Position numbers and translations under genes: made by a program. The notes under the pieces were generated by a model that worked only from the letters and a program-made list of their open reading frames with translations, was not told the DNA's origin and did no database searches. A DNA stretch of 59,390 bases from Hofstenia miamia (taxonomy: Eukaryota; Xenacoelomorpha; Acoela): assembly GCA_004352715.1 (NCBI GenBank), contig SCFE01000019.1, positions 2,191,931 to 2,251,320 of the forward strand, read 5' to 3'. Below, piece by piece: positions 22,855 through 35,945 of this stretch; position 1 is the stretch's first letter, and the number at the start of each line of letters is the position of its first letter.

Positions 22855-24990
22855 ATGTGTTTAAGTTTGTATTTTGAAATGATGAGTTTTATTGTTGAAG
22901 ATAAAGTAGAAACTTTTTGGGAAGACCATCGCTGGAGAGATTGGTGGTGGAAACCCACAACAATCAAAGCAAGCAAAAAATCCCATCGTGTTTCCTTTAA
23001 TGATTATAATAAAGACTGGGATATGACACTCAGAAAATGTTTTGTTCATAAGCAGCGAAATCGATCTGTAAATAATCGTGATAATATATCAAATACTGAT
23101 GGCGAAGATAGTTTAGCTGAGGAAAGTGTCGAAGATGACAATGGCAGCGACTCATCTAATTATAGTAGTTCCTCGGATAGTAGCACTTTCTATAGTGATG
23201 GTGCTACAGTTTACTATAGCGACTCTGGTGATAGCGAGCCAATTTTCATTTCTTGTGATTGGCGAGCCTGGCAGAGTTAGCAATCAAATACTCTTAGACA
23301 AAAACCAAGAGGGAATATTATACGAGAATCTGAAGGAAACTGAGCAGGCCCACAATGTGCTACAAATGGGCCTGAGTCATTTCATTGCTTCATAACAAAA
23401 GATATGAAAAGATCTATTGTCAGTTGTACTAATACATTAACACTTCGCTATCATAGAGACTTGAACACTGATTGGAAAATGACTACTTTTGAATAAGTTG
23501 AAGCAGTTTTTGCTATTCTATATCTATTTGGTGTTTAAGAGAGCAGCACCAATCTTTGAGGGAGCTCATTCTAACTGTTCCATTAGAGTTTAGAACAGAT
23601 TTTGGAATCAATCGCTTAGAAGAATTACTATCCGATTTATACGTTTAGATGATCGATCGATGATTACTGATTTGGTTGCCAAATTTGCGCCTTTCTGGTT
23701 ATTTTTGGATGACTTCATTGGTAATATCGCATTTATATGTGTTGATGACAACTTATCCCATTTCGTGGCAGAGAATGCTTTAGGCAATACATGCCTTCAA
23801 AGTCAATAAGTATGGTATGAAGCCGTTCCCTCTGGTCTGCAAACAAACTCACTACATTTATAATGGTGTTGTAAGAGATTTAATAAAACGGTAGTAGCTT
23901 TATTTGGTACCCAACTTTATTATGCACAATAAAAACTATAAGAATATCACTGTTTGTTAACATAGTTGGTTACAACCTGCAAACAACGAATAATATGTGG
24001 TTGAGGAGCAGATGGACATGTTAGCGTTGCACTGGCCCATGATATTGTGATGGAACTTTCAGTCTGACCGTGCTGGTGTATAATTCAGGCAAGAACATCA
24101 CAATAGATAATTACTTTACAATAGATAATTTGACAGTCAATCTAAATGATAAAAATCTTACATTGCTTGGCACCATGAGGCTCAATCACAAAGAAATACC
24201 TAGTGAACTTCTCCAAAAAATCAAACTATTGGTTCTTCAAAGTTTGCTTTTAGCAACACATTATTATTGGTAAGCTATCCGCCGAGAAAGAATAAATTTG
24301 TACTGCTATTATCGAATATGCATGGTGCCCACAAAATGGATGAACTATTGGGCAAACAACAAATGATTATGGATTATAACGAAACAAAGGATTCTGTAGA
24401 TGCTTACGATCAATGATGCTTTGTGTATAGTACACAATGAAAGACACGCCATTGGCCGATGACATATGTTCTTAACTGTCTGAATCTTGCTGGTCTTAAT
24501 TACTATGTCATGTATAGAAACAAATTTCCAGCTGAGAAAACCGCACTGCTGCAGATTATTTTTAAAACTTCTGGGACAGAAATTGCTATAACCATGGCTA
24601 ATAAATCGATCAAGTGTTGTTGGTTTACATTTATAGCAGCAAATAGCATTGTCTGTATTTGGATTTAACTCTCCAAGTCGAGCCTTCAGCAATCACGCTG
24701 ATCAAGCTCAGCAGTCACGATGAAAAAGAAAAAATGTGATCTACGTTCTTTTAGTAAAGATAGGAAAAGTGCAGAGATTTGTCACAATTGTGGAAAACAG
24801 TTTGCAGAACACATCAGAAACCCTAACATGTATCAATTGTTAGAAGTGTTGCATTTCACTTCTATAATTTGTTTTTATATCTTTAGAAAGTATCTTTTTA
24901 AAAAATTACATACCTTTTTTCCTTTTTTCTTTGATTTCTTATACTACATTTACAAAGTGAAGGGTCAGATGGATCCAGGTTATGCAGAAA
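22855..24990 (+). pseudogene. piggyBac transposase pseudogene
   Basis: The open N-terminal frame (to 23280) ends in an acidic Ser/Asp tract, as in other piggyBac transposases. Afterwards broken frames show the family order: VEAVFAILYLFGV; TDLVAKFAPFWLF; CVDDNLSHF (DEQL-like first catalytic region) with RQYMPSKS; ITIDNYFT (second region, DNxF) with LTLLGTMRLNHKEIPSEL; VSYPPRKNKFVLLLSNMHG; and YNETKDSVDAYDQ (the YNxTKxGVDxxD signature). The C-terminal cysteine finger is also present (KKKKCDLRSF, ICHNCGKQF, then AEHIR). Multiple stops and frameshifts mean it is inactive. It sits upstream of the first certain channel exon, probably within an intron. Confidence 0.85.
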
Positions 24991-25023
24991 CGTTTGAAAT
25001 GAGCTCATGCATCTAAGAGTTAA

Positions 25024-25447
25024 TAGTTAATCTAGCGTTGATTCTTATCAATTTAGGCTGAAAATACCATATATGAAAAATTGCAATTGTAAAATTTTAT
25101 TAATTATTTAATGTCTTTCAGTATTTCAAAGAAAATTCACTATAGCTTGGTAAAATTCTAAAAATATTTTAAAAAATGAAAACAAATTTAGAGCAAGAGA
25201 TTAAGATATTAGCAAAAAGTACAGAATAAAAAACAAAAAATTTTGATAAAATGCGCATTACAACTTTTTGGAAAATCGACGTAACGGCGATATGGATAAA
25301 AATGTGGCATATGAGCGAATGGATTTATGATATTAACAAATATTGTATTTTTGTATTTAAAAACTTTTCCTTTTAACGAACATAGCCTTCATCATTTTGT
25401 ATTAATTTTTACTGTAAAGGAAACATCCTACTTCGAATTGCATTTAG
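25024..25447. other. Intron 3' end preceding DEG/ENaC exon
   Basis: AT-rich. Ends in the acceptor GCATTTAG directly before 25448. No upstream exon recognised. Confidence 0.5.
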
Positions 25448-25702
25448 ATGTTAATTATGAAGGCGGGTCACAAACTGGAGGACTTCATTATACAATGTTC
25501 TTTTGGAGGAATACAGTGCAATATGTCTGAAGATTTCACCTACTATGCTGATGATAAATATGGGAACTGCTACACCTATAATCCAAAGCCTGTTCCCATT
25601 GTTACCGATGTAGGCGCGGAATTAGGACTGGCACTGACTGTGTTTTTAGATCCAGATGAATATGTTGGAATTTTAAGTCATGAAGTTGGGCTAAGATTGC
25701 AG
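25448..25702 (+). CDS. DEG/ENaC channel, exon (upper palm and finger region)
   Basis: 85 codons between acceptor GCATTTAG and donor CAG|GTAATT, phase 0 at both ends. Residues 6-24 carry AGHKLEDFIIQCSFGGIQC, matching the conserved GxxLxDFIxxCxFxGxxC block after the first membrane span. Next come EDFTYY and YGNCYTYNP (the invariant YGxCxxFN block), then GLALTVFLDPDEYV and HEVGLRLQ leading into the next exon. The codon before ATG is TAG, so the exon really begins after the acceptor. In solved relatives (ASIC1) this region forms part of the upper palm, knuckle and beta-ball. Confidence 0.93.
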
Positions 25703-26304
25703 GTAATTGATTCAATTTCTGAAACATTGCTCTCAAGTCATTTGTAAAGTAGTTATTTATGGAGCAAATAAGTTGTTACGATCCATAATAAAGGCGAATG
25801 AGCAGGGGGCTTGATAACTACTTTTAATGTTAGATGAAGTGTGATCTGCTCGTTATTAGTGGAAATCATATCCAATTATGTAGATAATCAAATCCGCGGA
25901 GGTAATTACCATGCTGGCATTGAGGGTAACCTTATCCTCCCATCCCCATAAAACATACAATGGATTTCTCCACTAAACAACAATTTCAACATGTTTATTA
26001 CTTAAGCCAAAAAATTCCAACTTATCGCTTTCTAAAATTGACATTGATAATTAGTTTTTTTTCTATTTTTTACATAATGTTCGAACTCTCTTTAAATTTG
26101 TGACCAAAGCATGTTTATAAATCGAAGATATTTAATCATCTTCTGAATCAATATCGAAAATGCTGTTGAAAAGGTCGGGCTTTAGGATATGCCGTGTACT
26201 GCACTCATTTTATTCTGAAATACTCATGGCTTGTCAAATCTGTTCCCACACCCATCCTCATTGTCATGGATAGTTGCTCTGAATTTTGAACAATTCACTT
26301 TTCG

Positions 26305-26734
26305 AAACTCAGGAGACATGGGCCGGGTTTGGGTAGAATAAATGGAAAAGATGGGCCAAAAAATGGACCGAATTTTAAAAAACTTACTATTCCGTAACAG
26401 TACATGCAAATACATTGAAATTTATCTAATTATAATTATAAAGTTGAAAAATATAATTTACATTTTGGAGATATTAAATTAGTATCATATACGTTTCTGA
26501 ATTTCAATTTCAGTGTTTAGATTTTATTGGAAGTATTCATACTCATACCAAATTTTTGTGGAGCAAACCAACAAATGGAAAAAAATTTTTTGACAAGTAT
26601 TACGAAAAATGGCCTAAAATGGACCGAGTTTGCATTAAATTAAATGGGCTGGGCCGGATTTGGGCAAGGCCTAAAGTTTCTTGGGCCGGCAGGGCTTGAC
26701 TTGAGCCTAAATTTTGAGCCCATGTCCATCTCTG
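26305..26734. mobile_element. hAT-like MITE fragment with GGGCC-rich end
   Basis: The right end, read on the minus strand, starts CAGAGATGGACATGGGCTC, matching the family of the solo end at 10695. The body is rich in GGGCC words (GGGCCGGGTTTGGG at 26323, GGGCTGGGCCGGATTTGGG at 26645). The left boundary is not certain and no target duplication was found. Confidence 0.45.
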
Positions 26735-27814
26735 TGGAACTTTTCTGCGGGCTTGCAGTCTCAATCGTCTTGACATACATGTAGATGCCAAAAACTGTAC
26801 TCTCTATACAGTTTTAATTCCAGAAAGTTTTGTTTTGATGGAAATGATTATTTGTTGCTTACTCTTTTATTGGTACACGTTAGTAATTTCTAGAATGTAC
26901 ACGCGGTTCTCAGCTAATACCTCTGACTATTGATTAATTGCTAATTTTAAGAAGCCGGATATGTAGATTCAATTAGTTATGTAACTAGGAGCCTCGCGAA
27001 CAAATTTTGAATCGCGGAGCCTAGTGAGTTGAACATGTTGACGTCACGATGACTTTTCAAGTTTGCGCTAAAAATTTGAAGGATTATTGGCACCGCGAAT
27101 GAAAGTCTAAAGAATTTTAAGCTGTATGTAGCACTCGAAGGCTACTTCAAAGATGAATGCGTAAGGAATCCTGTCCAAATCCCTAAAATGCGATAAGAAA
27201 TGACAGGGGGCTGAGCATGAAAATTAGAGAGGCTTGAGCGAGGTCACTTATCAAAAAGGTCTACAGGCTAGGAGAGAACTTACTGAGATGTACAACTATA
27301 ATAAACTTAAACTCACAATAGATGTACTCAATTATGGACAAATTTTTACAAGGCCTACTAATAAGATTATTAAAATTTGCTAAAAGTTTGTCATTATTTC
27401 AATGTGCATATTTCGCCGCAGAAGGACTTAAGCTTGTATAGCCCTTTATGAATTTGTGTGGAAAATTTATGATTTTTTAAGCTAGTCGAAATATTTTAAT
27501 GTTATATGAATGATCATTTTTGAACTTATTTATTTGACGGTTATAAAACATTCATGTATTTCTGTAATATTTGCTATGAATGTATTTAGACTATTCTGAG
27601 CCATTGTTGCAATGATTTATGTACACACGATCTCTAATCACATGATTTTCTAATAAATCAATAATTTGTACTGCGCTACTCGATTTTATGCTATGCTGTC
27701 GATCATGAAGAAACCTCAATTCAACATAGATATACGGTTTTGTATCTGCAATTCAATATAAAATCCGCAATTGAAACACTTGGATATTCAAAAACGTCAA
27801 TGAAAACCTGGATG

Positions 27815-28050
27815 GGCTTGGAAAGAATACCTTCCTCGACTTATTCAAAATTTGCCAAAATATTGGCGGAAATATCAGGAAGGTTGCTATAAATGTGAAT
27901 ACCCAAAGAGCTGGAAAATAGCTGTGATAAGACCATCGTAAAAGGAGGAGGTTCAAGATGTAAAGGTTCAGTAAGAGTTCGTACAGTAGCTATAACGCTG
28001 ATTTCAGCTAGATATCTAGATAAAATAGTGTTAGAAGTTACTGCAATATA
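27815..28050 (+). pseudogene. LINE reverse transcriptase N-terminal fragment
   Basis: The plus strand reads CEYPKSWKIAVIRPS near 27890-27940, resembling the PxxWKxAxVxPIxK entry block of non-LTR reverse transcriptases. Following frames (HYIVYTAQTLCNEFL) could be the later palm region but are badly broken. A small remnant with limited support. Confidence 0.38.
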
Positions 28051-29517
28051 GTCTTGAAAACTATTTGTATAAACTGTTCTTGAGTAGAATGATTATGTCT
28101 ACATAGCACTATATTGTCTATACAGCTCAAACGTTATGCAATGAATTTTTGAATTTGAAATATTATATATCATTTATTAGAGATTTAGAAGAACGATACT
28201 CGTCATTTTCAAAATACTATCGCTGCATTATTCACCGTTTAAGGTTATGAAATTGAAAACATGCTTTCTGGAGCGTAATTCACAATCCGTGTAGCCATTA
28301 AAAACCAATTGAAATCTTTGAAAGTAGTACTTAGTAACACATAGGTTTGTAATACCAGACTGACAAAATTAAAATGCGTGCAACTTAATGCGGTATTAAT
28401 AAAATGAACACCGCGAGTAAACAGTAATATTCTTCATCTTTTCTAGAATGCAAATATATTTAAGTACTTCATTACCAAATGTGTACCACAACTGCTTTGG
28501 CATAAGCAGTGTCAATTAAACCTATTTTCTTCAACCTTGTCAAAAAGGAGAAAACATGGCATACGGTTCAAAAGAAATAACTAAGGCAAATCTGCAGGAA
28601 ACTCATCTGTCCCAAGTTTCTTAGTTTTTGCGTTATTGATCTTCATTGGTTGTGGCTTTGTGAGGACAATGTTGAGCCCAAGCAAATTTTGTACAACACA
28701 TTTAAATGCAAGAATGCTGTATTCGTGGACCACATCGAGTTGAAAACCAATTATTGCAGTGCTTATATTCACCCTTTTTGTTACGCCTACCTGGAGATTT
28801 TTGCCTAATACTGAAAGGCTTAGGACTAATAAAAGGTCTGGCAAATTTTTGTAAGAGTAATAAGTTCTATTAGAACAGAAGTCACATGTAAAAAGTATAT
28901 ACCATATCAATGGTTTTAACCATTAATATATGAATGTCCTGGCACTCCACTTCAGAGCCCTTTATCTAATCACTAGCTGAATCAAAGGTCATAAAATTAT
29001 AGGAACTAAGTAGGTAAGAATTTTAATGAATTTCCTTTGCACCTTAGGGTTTATAATATATTCTCGCTCTACAATTTCTTTGTTAAGAGTTGAGCTTGGA
29101 AACATTGAAGATCTAGCTATGTGGTTTTAATTATATCCAGATCCATTGATCACTTTTTCCCTCTTATATTAGTTTATGCATACCCATTTGCAAATAGGCG
29201 GACGTTTTAGGCCCAAGCAAAGCCAAGGATAACCCAAATCTTGTATGAAGCCCTTATCCAACCAAATTAATAGCAATAAAATATTGGATATGTAATTTGA
29301 TCTACTACATTGAAAAAAGAGGGCTCAGCCTAAGCCAAGTTAATAACCAAAACAGCCGAAGGAAGGGCTGAAATGAGAATGCTCCCAAAATCCTAGTTTC
29401 TGATTAAAAGATCACATGAAAATTTGAAATCACAATGCAAAAAGTGAGCCTAGTTCTAAAAAACAAAGTTATTGTGTTAATCATCAGTCAGAATCCAATG
29501 AAAATTTATTGCCGGCA

Positions 29518-29518
<1 letters not shown>

Positions 29519-29561
<43 letters not shown>

Positions 29562-29566
29562 ATATG
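29519..29566. repeat. TA/TATG microsatellite
   Basis: (TA)n grading into TATATG repeats, inside a channel-gene intron. Confidence 0.9.
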
Positions 29567-31738
29567 ATGTGAAGCACTAACAACCGTTAGGGTGAGATGA
29601 GCTGGAAATTAAGACATCAGAAATGCAATAGTAACACTATCAAAACTATATTAAACTTTTACATTACATTAACTATTGACGTCAAGTAATTGTTTGGCGT
29701 TTACAAGAGGCCACGTATCATTGAAATGGAGTCAGAAACCAAAGTGTTGAAGTCATTGTTACCTAAATTACATCAATACTAGTCGTTGTATCAATTAAAT
29801 AATGTACTCAAATGCTATCATTGATATATTTTGTACACAGTAGGCTACCTAAGACTATACGTAATTTGGGATCCCGTGCATAAACTGGAGATATTACAAA
29901 AGGAGGTAAGTTTACTATGAATAATTGGCAAAATTTTGCATTTGTAGTAGTCAGATTTGAAAATGACTACTATCAGATATATTGATTAAAATTCGACATT
30001 GCTATTGGAGGGATTGTTAATTATTGCAAGTTGACAATATCATTGTAGAGCCAGTATAAAAAACCTGAGGCTGAAAATTTAACCTTAGGACGTACAAAAA
30101 TAAAATATACATCTGTATTCAACGAGGTCACTTGATCTCATAATGGTTAACAAGCATCTTTATCGTAATTGGCTGTTGGTTTGGTAGAATGACTAGATAT
30201 TATGAATTCATAATGTATCGGCCTAAATATGTTTAATTCAAGTTATATAGTAAGCTGTATATCTAAACTCTGATTTCACTCGTTCATTTTAATTAGTTTT
30301 AATGATAATAGTTTAGCCTGATTAATAAAGTTGTTTTATTTTTTTTGTAACTGAATTATTTAGGTTGTCACAATTCTTTACATAATTTAAATAAACATTC
30401 CGTATTTTGAGTATTAGACGTATAATATAAGCATATCATTTTAAATAATATTATTACTACTAATGTACTATCATTACAATTTTTATACGTCAGATAAAAG
30501 ATCACGAGAGTCGATATATTCCTACATCTACATCCATTGCTTTGTAAAGTAATATATTGTGTTATATTTAGTAATAAATTTTTTAACATTATGGTTTATG
30601 TACAAGAAATCACTGTTTTCCAATATATTTTTCCTTCAAAATGAACATCGTTTTCATTACAAAAACTAGTCATTATTTTGTATGCTGATGTGCAGCCTCA
30701 AATCAGCAGCATAAGTTACCAAAAACCCACTTGACTTGGTGCACTTCGAGTATTTCAATTTTCTCTTATTGCACTTAGAAGTGTAAACTGAAAATTGTTT
30801 TTTATTGTTCGCGATGTCTGAAGCAGGATGACGCATTATTCCTGAGATTTCCACTGACATTTTGCTTGTGGGATGAAGGACAATCCTGCCTGCTAGCTCT
30901 TTGGCATTGAAAATCAGAAATCAATGCAATTGCAAGATCATAGATAAAAGAAAATCTGGATACCGCTGGTTGGCTTCAAATATCCTTCAAAGAATTTAAG
31001 CATTTAGAGCCGAAATATCGAGTACATTACAAAATACACCAAAGAGCCATTGGCATGTACCAATCCTTGTTGCATAGTGACGTATCATCTGATCTATTGC
31101 ATCTACTGCGGCTTTCAATTCAATGTACTGCTATGAGTTTTCGGCTTGCTAAGAGCCTGTTCGGAAGAAATTTTAACACTCCTGCTTTTATCTATTTCTT
31201 AAACAAAATATTTTAAACATGAGGTTTTGAGTGCACAGTGGTTAATTCTCCCAAAATTGAAAGCAGTAAATAAAGGCAGCATATAGCTTGTGAGTAACTG
31301 AAAATCCACTGAGTGAACATCGCCCACCCAGGGCTTTACCCTTCACGGACATTTGATACAAAGCAGTTTGTTTCATAACATGATTTAGATTAGAACATAG
31401 TTTATGATTCATTGCTACATCTATTAACGTGTTAGAGAGGTAAACATGCACACATACAACACGCGCCATTTATACAAATTGTCATTAAAAATTGACTATT
31501 GAGCAGTCTATTTACTGTAGGCTCATAATATTCATTGAAATAGTATTAAATTACATTTTTATAATTCATAAAATAGTCTATTACCAGAATGAGGTCTTTT
31601 ATTCTTGCTAAAAATTAGAATTATTAAAATTCATAAAAATGTTTCCTACCCTTTTGGATTTTTTTAAATAAATATTACTTATAACCAAGACGACCTTTTA
31701 AAGGCCAAATGCCTTTAGCTATAGGTAATATATTTTAG

Positions 31739-31920
31739 GTGCATGCCAATGATAGCTATCCTGCACCAGAAACTAAAGGATGGTCTTTCTCGCCTGGACA
31801 CAAGGTTGATATAGCTCTAAATCATCAAATAGAGAGTCGACTTAAGGGATACACCTACACTTGCCATGAAGATGATTGGGATCTTGAGGATGAAGAGTGG
31901 TTTAATTATACTACACTTAG
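31739..31920 (+). CDS. DEG/ENaC channel, exon (central palm, start of cysteine-rich part)
   Basis: 60 codons plus 2 nt, following acceptor TATTTTAG and ending at donor TTAG|GTAACA, phase 2. It opens VHANDSYPAPETKGWSFSPG, equivalent to the family block (I/V)HxxxxxPxPxxxGxxxxPG, continues with KVDIALNHQIESRLKGY and includes the first cysteine of the cysteine-rich region (TYTC). The last codon AG| is completed by A from the next exon to give Arg. Confidence 0.92.
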
Positions 31921-32076
31921 GTAACACGTTCTAAATATATTTCTAAAAAATTAAAATGGAAAAATTAGAAATTACAATACAGTCATTTTTAAAACGAAAC
32001 CACAATAACAGGATTGGGATAAGCCGTTTCAGGGGCATATCTAGGATTTTTAAGGGAGTAGCCATTTTCACGACAA

Positions 32077-32078
<2 letters not shown>

Positions 32079-32165
<87 letters not shown>
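32079..32165. repeat. TA microsatellite
   Basis: Nearly pure (TA)n of about 87 bp with one TT interruption. Confidence 0.95.
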
Positions 32166-32167
<2 letters not shown>

Positions 32168-32835
32168 AATGCATTAGTCATTGTAAAAATACACTAATGT
32201 TAACTTAAATCAAACGTCTGGTAAATATACAAGGCATTACAAAAAATACAATAAATAATTACCAAAAAAGTTTGAGATTTTTTATTAGAAGTGAATAAAT
32301 CGAAATCTTTATTTTAGACAATTGGAATTGTCTTGTATATGGAAATAAATGCGATTCGATTAAGACGAAGACCTCTCATTTTGCTTAATACATGTAAGTG
32401 CAACTTCAACCGCTTCAGAGCAGAATATGTTTGTTCAGGGCTTGAAATTTACTACAACTGAGAACTTCAAGTAAAAATACCATTGCATAAATGTTTTATC
32501 ACAAACTCGAATTATCTCAAGAAAATCATGATGAGGTGTATTCTAGTTCAATTGAAAGCACCACAGTCTGTATTCAGACTGTGCTTTCATTTTTTCTATG
32601 AATAACTTCGTTTGATTGAAATCGTTGCAGTTTGACTCAAGATTTGATGTCGAAGAAAGCTGTGGCAACAAAATACGAAATGCATATGCACATATGGGCA
32701 GAGAGGGTGCTGGGTGTGATGCACCCCGAATATTTTGTCTCAGGAGGCAGCTAAGTAACAATATAGCAGATGTTGTAATATATTCATTTTATTTTACATT
32801 TAATTTTTAAATTGCGGTAATTAATAAGTCTATCC

Positions 32836-33547
32836 CAGAGATGGAAGTGGGGCAGATTTGGGTGAAGTGCCCTGCCCCGCCCCACACACTTTGTAGCCTG
32901 CCCTAATTTTACGTGTTGACATCTGCCTCATATTGAATACGCTTTACGTTCTACCACCATAAATTGCTCCACACAAAAACAAATCCGTTCCAAATACTAC
33001 TCGCCATATCTCATTGCTCTATACATGTACTTGTTCTATGAAAATTTCATAAAACAACACCACACCAACGCCACATATTTGAATCCTTACTGCATAGAAG
33101 TTGCAGTATAATTTCTTCAAGTGTCATCTCTACTATTACTGCCAATAGGAATCTAATAACAATATATATACATATTTAAATTATTATTAATAGCAAATAA
33201 CAAATTTTAACTCTATAAAGCAATATTTTATGCACAATAATTTCAAAGCCTATTGATGACAAATCAGATCAAAAGATCTTGTTGGTATTATTGAATTGAA
33301 TCTAATTTCACTAAGAGTTGGAAATACATGGTAGTTTATTTTTCAAACAAATTTTTATCAAGTAGAGAACTGTGATGTAAGAAGATTACTTTTACAATCT
33401 CTAAAATCTGCAGTTCTTTGGTTCAGTTTTTCTCAAATTCAAAAGTGTTTTTACTCCACTTTTGCCCCATGGGACCCACTTTAGAAAAATCGTGCCCCAT
33501 ACCCGACCTACCTTGTCCCATGGGTCGACCCGCCCCACTTCCATCTG
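32836..33547. mobile_element. hAT-like MITE with CCCC-rich ends
   Basis: Left end CAGAGATGGAAGTGGGGC and inverted right end CAGATGGAAGTGGGGC form a terminal inverted repeat of 16-18 bp. Both subterminal parts are rich in GCCCC / CCCCGCCCC words, while the 712-bp interior is AT-rich and non-coding. No matching 8-bp duplication is visible, so the assignment to hAT rests on end sequence style. Confidence 0.6.
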
Positions 33548-34113
33548 TTTTTGAAGAGAGTCTGTGTATCGCCGTAGGCGCGGGAAAATCTGAATTCGCT
33601 CAAAGCGTCTGGACTGGACAGAGCTAGGTCATCAACTTAAAACGAAAAAAAACAGGAGAAAATTCTCTATCTTGTGGGGTTTTTAGATTTTAAATATGTT
33701 ACTTAGTTCTTGAGTTATATGCGTTTAAAATTGTTTGTTGAAAAATTCCTAATTGAAATCGCCGAATTAGTTTAGCAATAACGGTTTCAAGAAATGGAAT
33801 ATAAATGGTAGTGCGAAAATAGCTTTCTGGATTCGAGTCAGAAATACCAGGGTTTAACGTAATGTTTGGCGAACACACACACGAGGCATGTTTAGGGAAA
33901 GAAGAAGGGCAAGGATACAGTCATTTATCAATTTGTACGCTTGCAAAAAATGATCCCCTGATGATTGAAGAACCATAAAAATATCTTGTACGTTTTGCAT
34001 TGCTGTTATTAGATGTTGGTTTATACTTTGTGGAAACTTACTGAGTCCATAAAGATTTCAAGAGACTTCTGTAACGCAAAATAAAGCAAAAATAAACAAA
34101 GCATTGTTGATCA

Positions 34114-35260
34114 CATTTAATAGAGTTTGAGCTTTGACAAACCCATCAGAGCAAACTGAAATCTCCATAAGGATTTTGCATACAGAATATAGTTTGATAG
34201 AAAAACTTCTAGTGAATCGATTCGCTCTACCCATCGTTTGTCACACAAGCTAGTTAAAGCACCATGATTTGTTGAATGAAAGGGCAAAGCAATAGATTTT
34301 TCATGGTATGAGTTTTTTAGAACCGTTTTGTTGTCTAACATGTTCTTTATTTCTGTAACCCGACAAGCATGCACCATAAAAGATTGAGAGAGTGACTTGA
34401 ACATTGATAGTAAGCGGCATGAGGACAACGCTCAAAAGAGTATAAGCCAAGTTATTAACTGTAGCTGAACTCATGACAGAGCATGGCATAACCATGAACA
34501 ACCATCGCATGTTTTGACAAAACACTTGCGTTGATTTCTTGCAATATTTTCTGTCTAAATACAGCTTTGCTAGGACCATAAAATTTCTCCAAATATTCAT
34601 TAATCATTTTTAGTATTACCACCATGTCATTTTCAGGCCATTCCTCTTAAAAATTTTCTTTCAACAGTGAATCCCAAAAAGCCTTCTCGAACATGTTTCT
34701 TGTTCTTCATCATGACACACGCAAATTGAAAGTTACTCAGTTGATACGTCAGTAGTTTCATCAGCAAGTGTTGTAAAGAAACCATCTTTTTTTATACGAA
34801 GTAACACTTACTCTTTCAGATATTGTCAAATACAAAACATTATATCTTTCTGAATAATAGGAGATATATAAATTGCGTTATTATCAGAACTATTTAAGTG
34901 TTTTTCAAACTCAGAATCTCCACTTTCGACTCGAGATATAAGAACATTTCTAACATTTTTAGACATTTCCAAAGAGCTTGGTATTGCTTTAAGCCCTCAC
35001 AGTGCGAGTCCGTTATGACCACAAAAGGCAATCGATTTTATAATGGGTACGAGGCGCTGCCGGTTTGCTTCACACATAAGCTAGTGCTGTTACTAACTTC
35101 TTTATACACATTGGTTTGTAATCGTTGCTGATTGACAAAGAAAGAAATGTTCTGCGGCAAATTTGTGAAAGGTGTTTTCGAAATGATTTTTGAGATCTCC
35201 ACTAGATCCACATAGCTCTAGTAAAATTGTTTGGAATTTTACCCAAAAGTTAGTAAAATA
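34114..35260 (-). pseudogene. hAT transposase remnant (DUF4371 / 52-kDa repressor type)
   Basis: Minus-strand frames, in order: QRLVPIIKSIAFCGHNGLAL (conserved CGRxxxxLRGH region), then DGFFTTLADETTDVST (first catalytic Asp block, ADExTDxS), then LSICVCHDEEQE, then a DLN-like stretch at NNLAYTLLSVVLMP (about 34440), then LTSLCDKRWVERIDSL (LCxTRWxxRxxSL, about 34215-34260). This is the order of DUF4371 hAT proteins such as ZMYM/THAP-associated and P52rIPK-like transposases. Frames shift repeatedly and the C-terminal dimerisation block is missing at the 34114 side. Confidence 0.75.
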
Positions 35261-35652
35261 CTGCCAACATCATGGATAATTTTTCCATTTTTTGATAAAT
35301 ATTTTAGCAAAAATATGCATCATTTGATATATATTTTTGCAAAAATTTCAAATCAATCAAAAACAGCTTTTGGCTCTAAGCAGTTTAATTATTTTTAACG
35401 AAATTGCTACAAACCTTAACAGCGGGTTAGCACTGAATGCATTGAAATTAAATATTAAGCGATGATTTCGCAACTATATATGATGACAATGTGTATATAA
35501 ATCTAGCAAAATTGAATTTTACTAAACAAGTTTTTGAAATGGTATTCTTGTGAAATAGAAAAATTCATTTAGTTTAATGTTTAAATACTCGCTTGTTGTC
35601 ATATTTTATTGTATAAATAATCATGAATAAATTATTTTGAATATTCATTCTA

Positions 35653-35786
35653 GCTGTATATTATAATTTCTAAAAACTAGAAATTTGATAAAAGGTTTTT
35701 TAATAGCATTTTTTATAAAGCTGTATATTATAATTTCTAAAAACTAGAAATTTGATAAAAGGTTTTTTAATAGCATTTTTTATAAA
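35653..35786. repeat. Perfect 67-bp tandem duplication
   Basis: GCTGTATATTATAATTTC starts at 35653 and again at 35720, and the two 67-bp units read identically. Recent slippage or an assembly duplication. Confidence 0.92.
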
Positions 35787-35945
35787 ACAAGAAATTCGAG
35801 AAATGCAAAACCAGTGCCGCTAAGCTTTTACAAGTAAGGGCGTAGGTAGGATTTTCCCTTAGCAGAAGCGGAATGTTGGAATGAGGTTTTACTGAAGCCT
35901 AAAATTGACCTAAAAGTGATAACTCAGAATATATATATATATATA

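Larger units (their letters stand above)
22320..25019 (+). mobile_element. Decayed piggyBac-like element with TTAA sites
   Basis: Flanked by TTAA at 22316-22319 and 25020-25023, the obligate piggyBac target. The left end CCCTTTAATGCATAAC and the inverted right end CTCTTAGATGCATGAG agree at 10 of the first 13 positions. The length of 2,700 bp is typical of an autonomous copy. The 5' untranslated part contains two long hairpins (22507-22549 and 22759-22825). Confidence 0.88.
25703..31738 (+). other. Intron of the DEG/ENaC gene (6.0 kb)
   Basis: GT...AG intron. It contains a hAT-like MITE end near 26734, a LINE fragment near 27.8-28.0 kb, a TA tract with TATG variants at about 29519-29566, and otherwise unrecognised AT-rich DNA. 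The 109-codon minus-strand frame at 28581-28910 has no motif that I recognise. Confidence 0.8.

Noticed and set aside
10695-26734. One 16-kb element bounded by the matching CAGAGATGGACATG ends
   Set aside because: Flanking 8-mers differ (GTTATATA versus TGGAACTT) and the interior holds unrelated elements; more likely two separate truncated copies.
28581-28910. 109-codon minus-strand frame, briefly considered as a retropepsin-like fragment
   Set aside because: No DTG/DSG motif or other support; it lies in an intron and is probably a random open frame.
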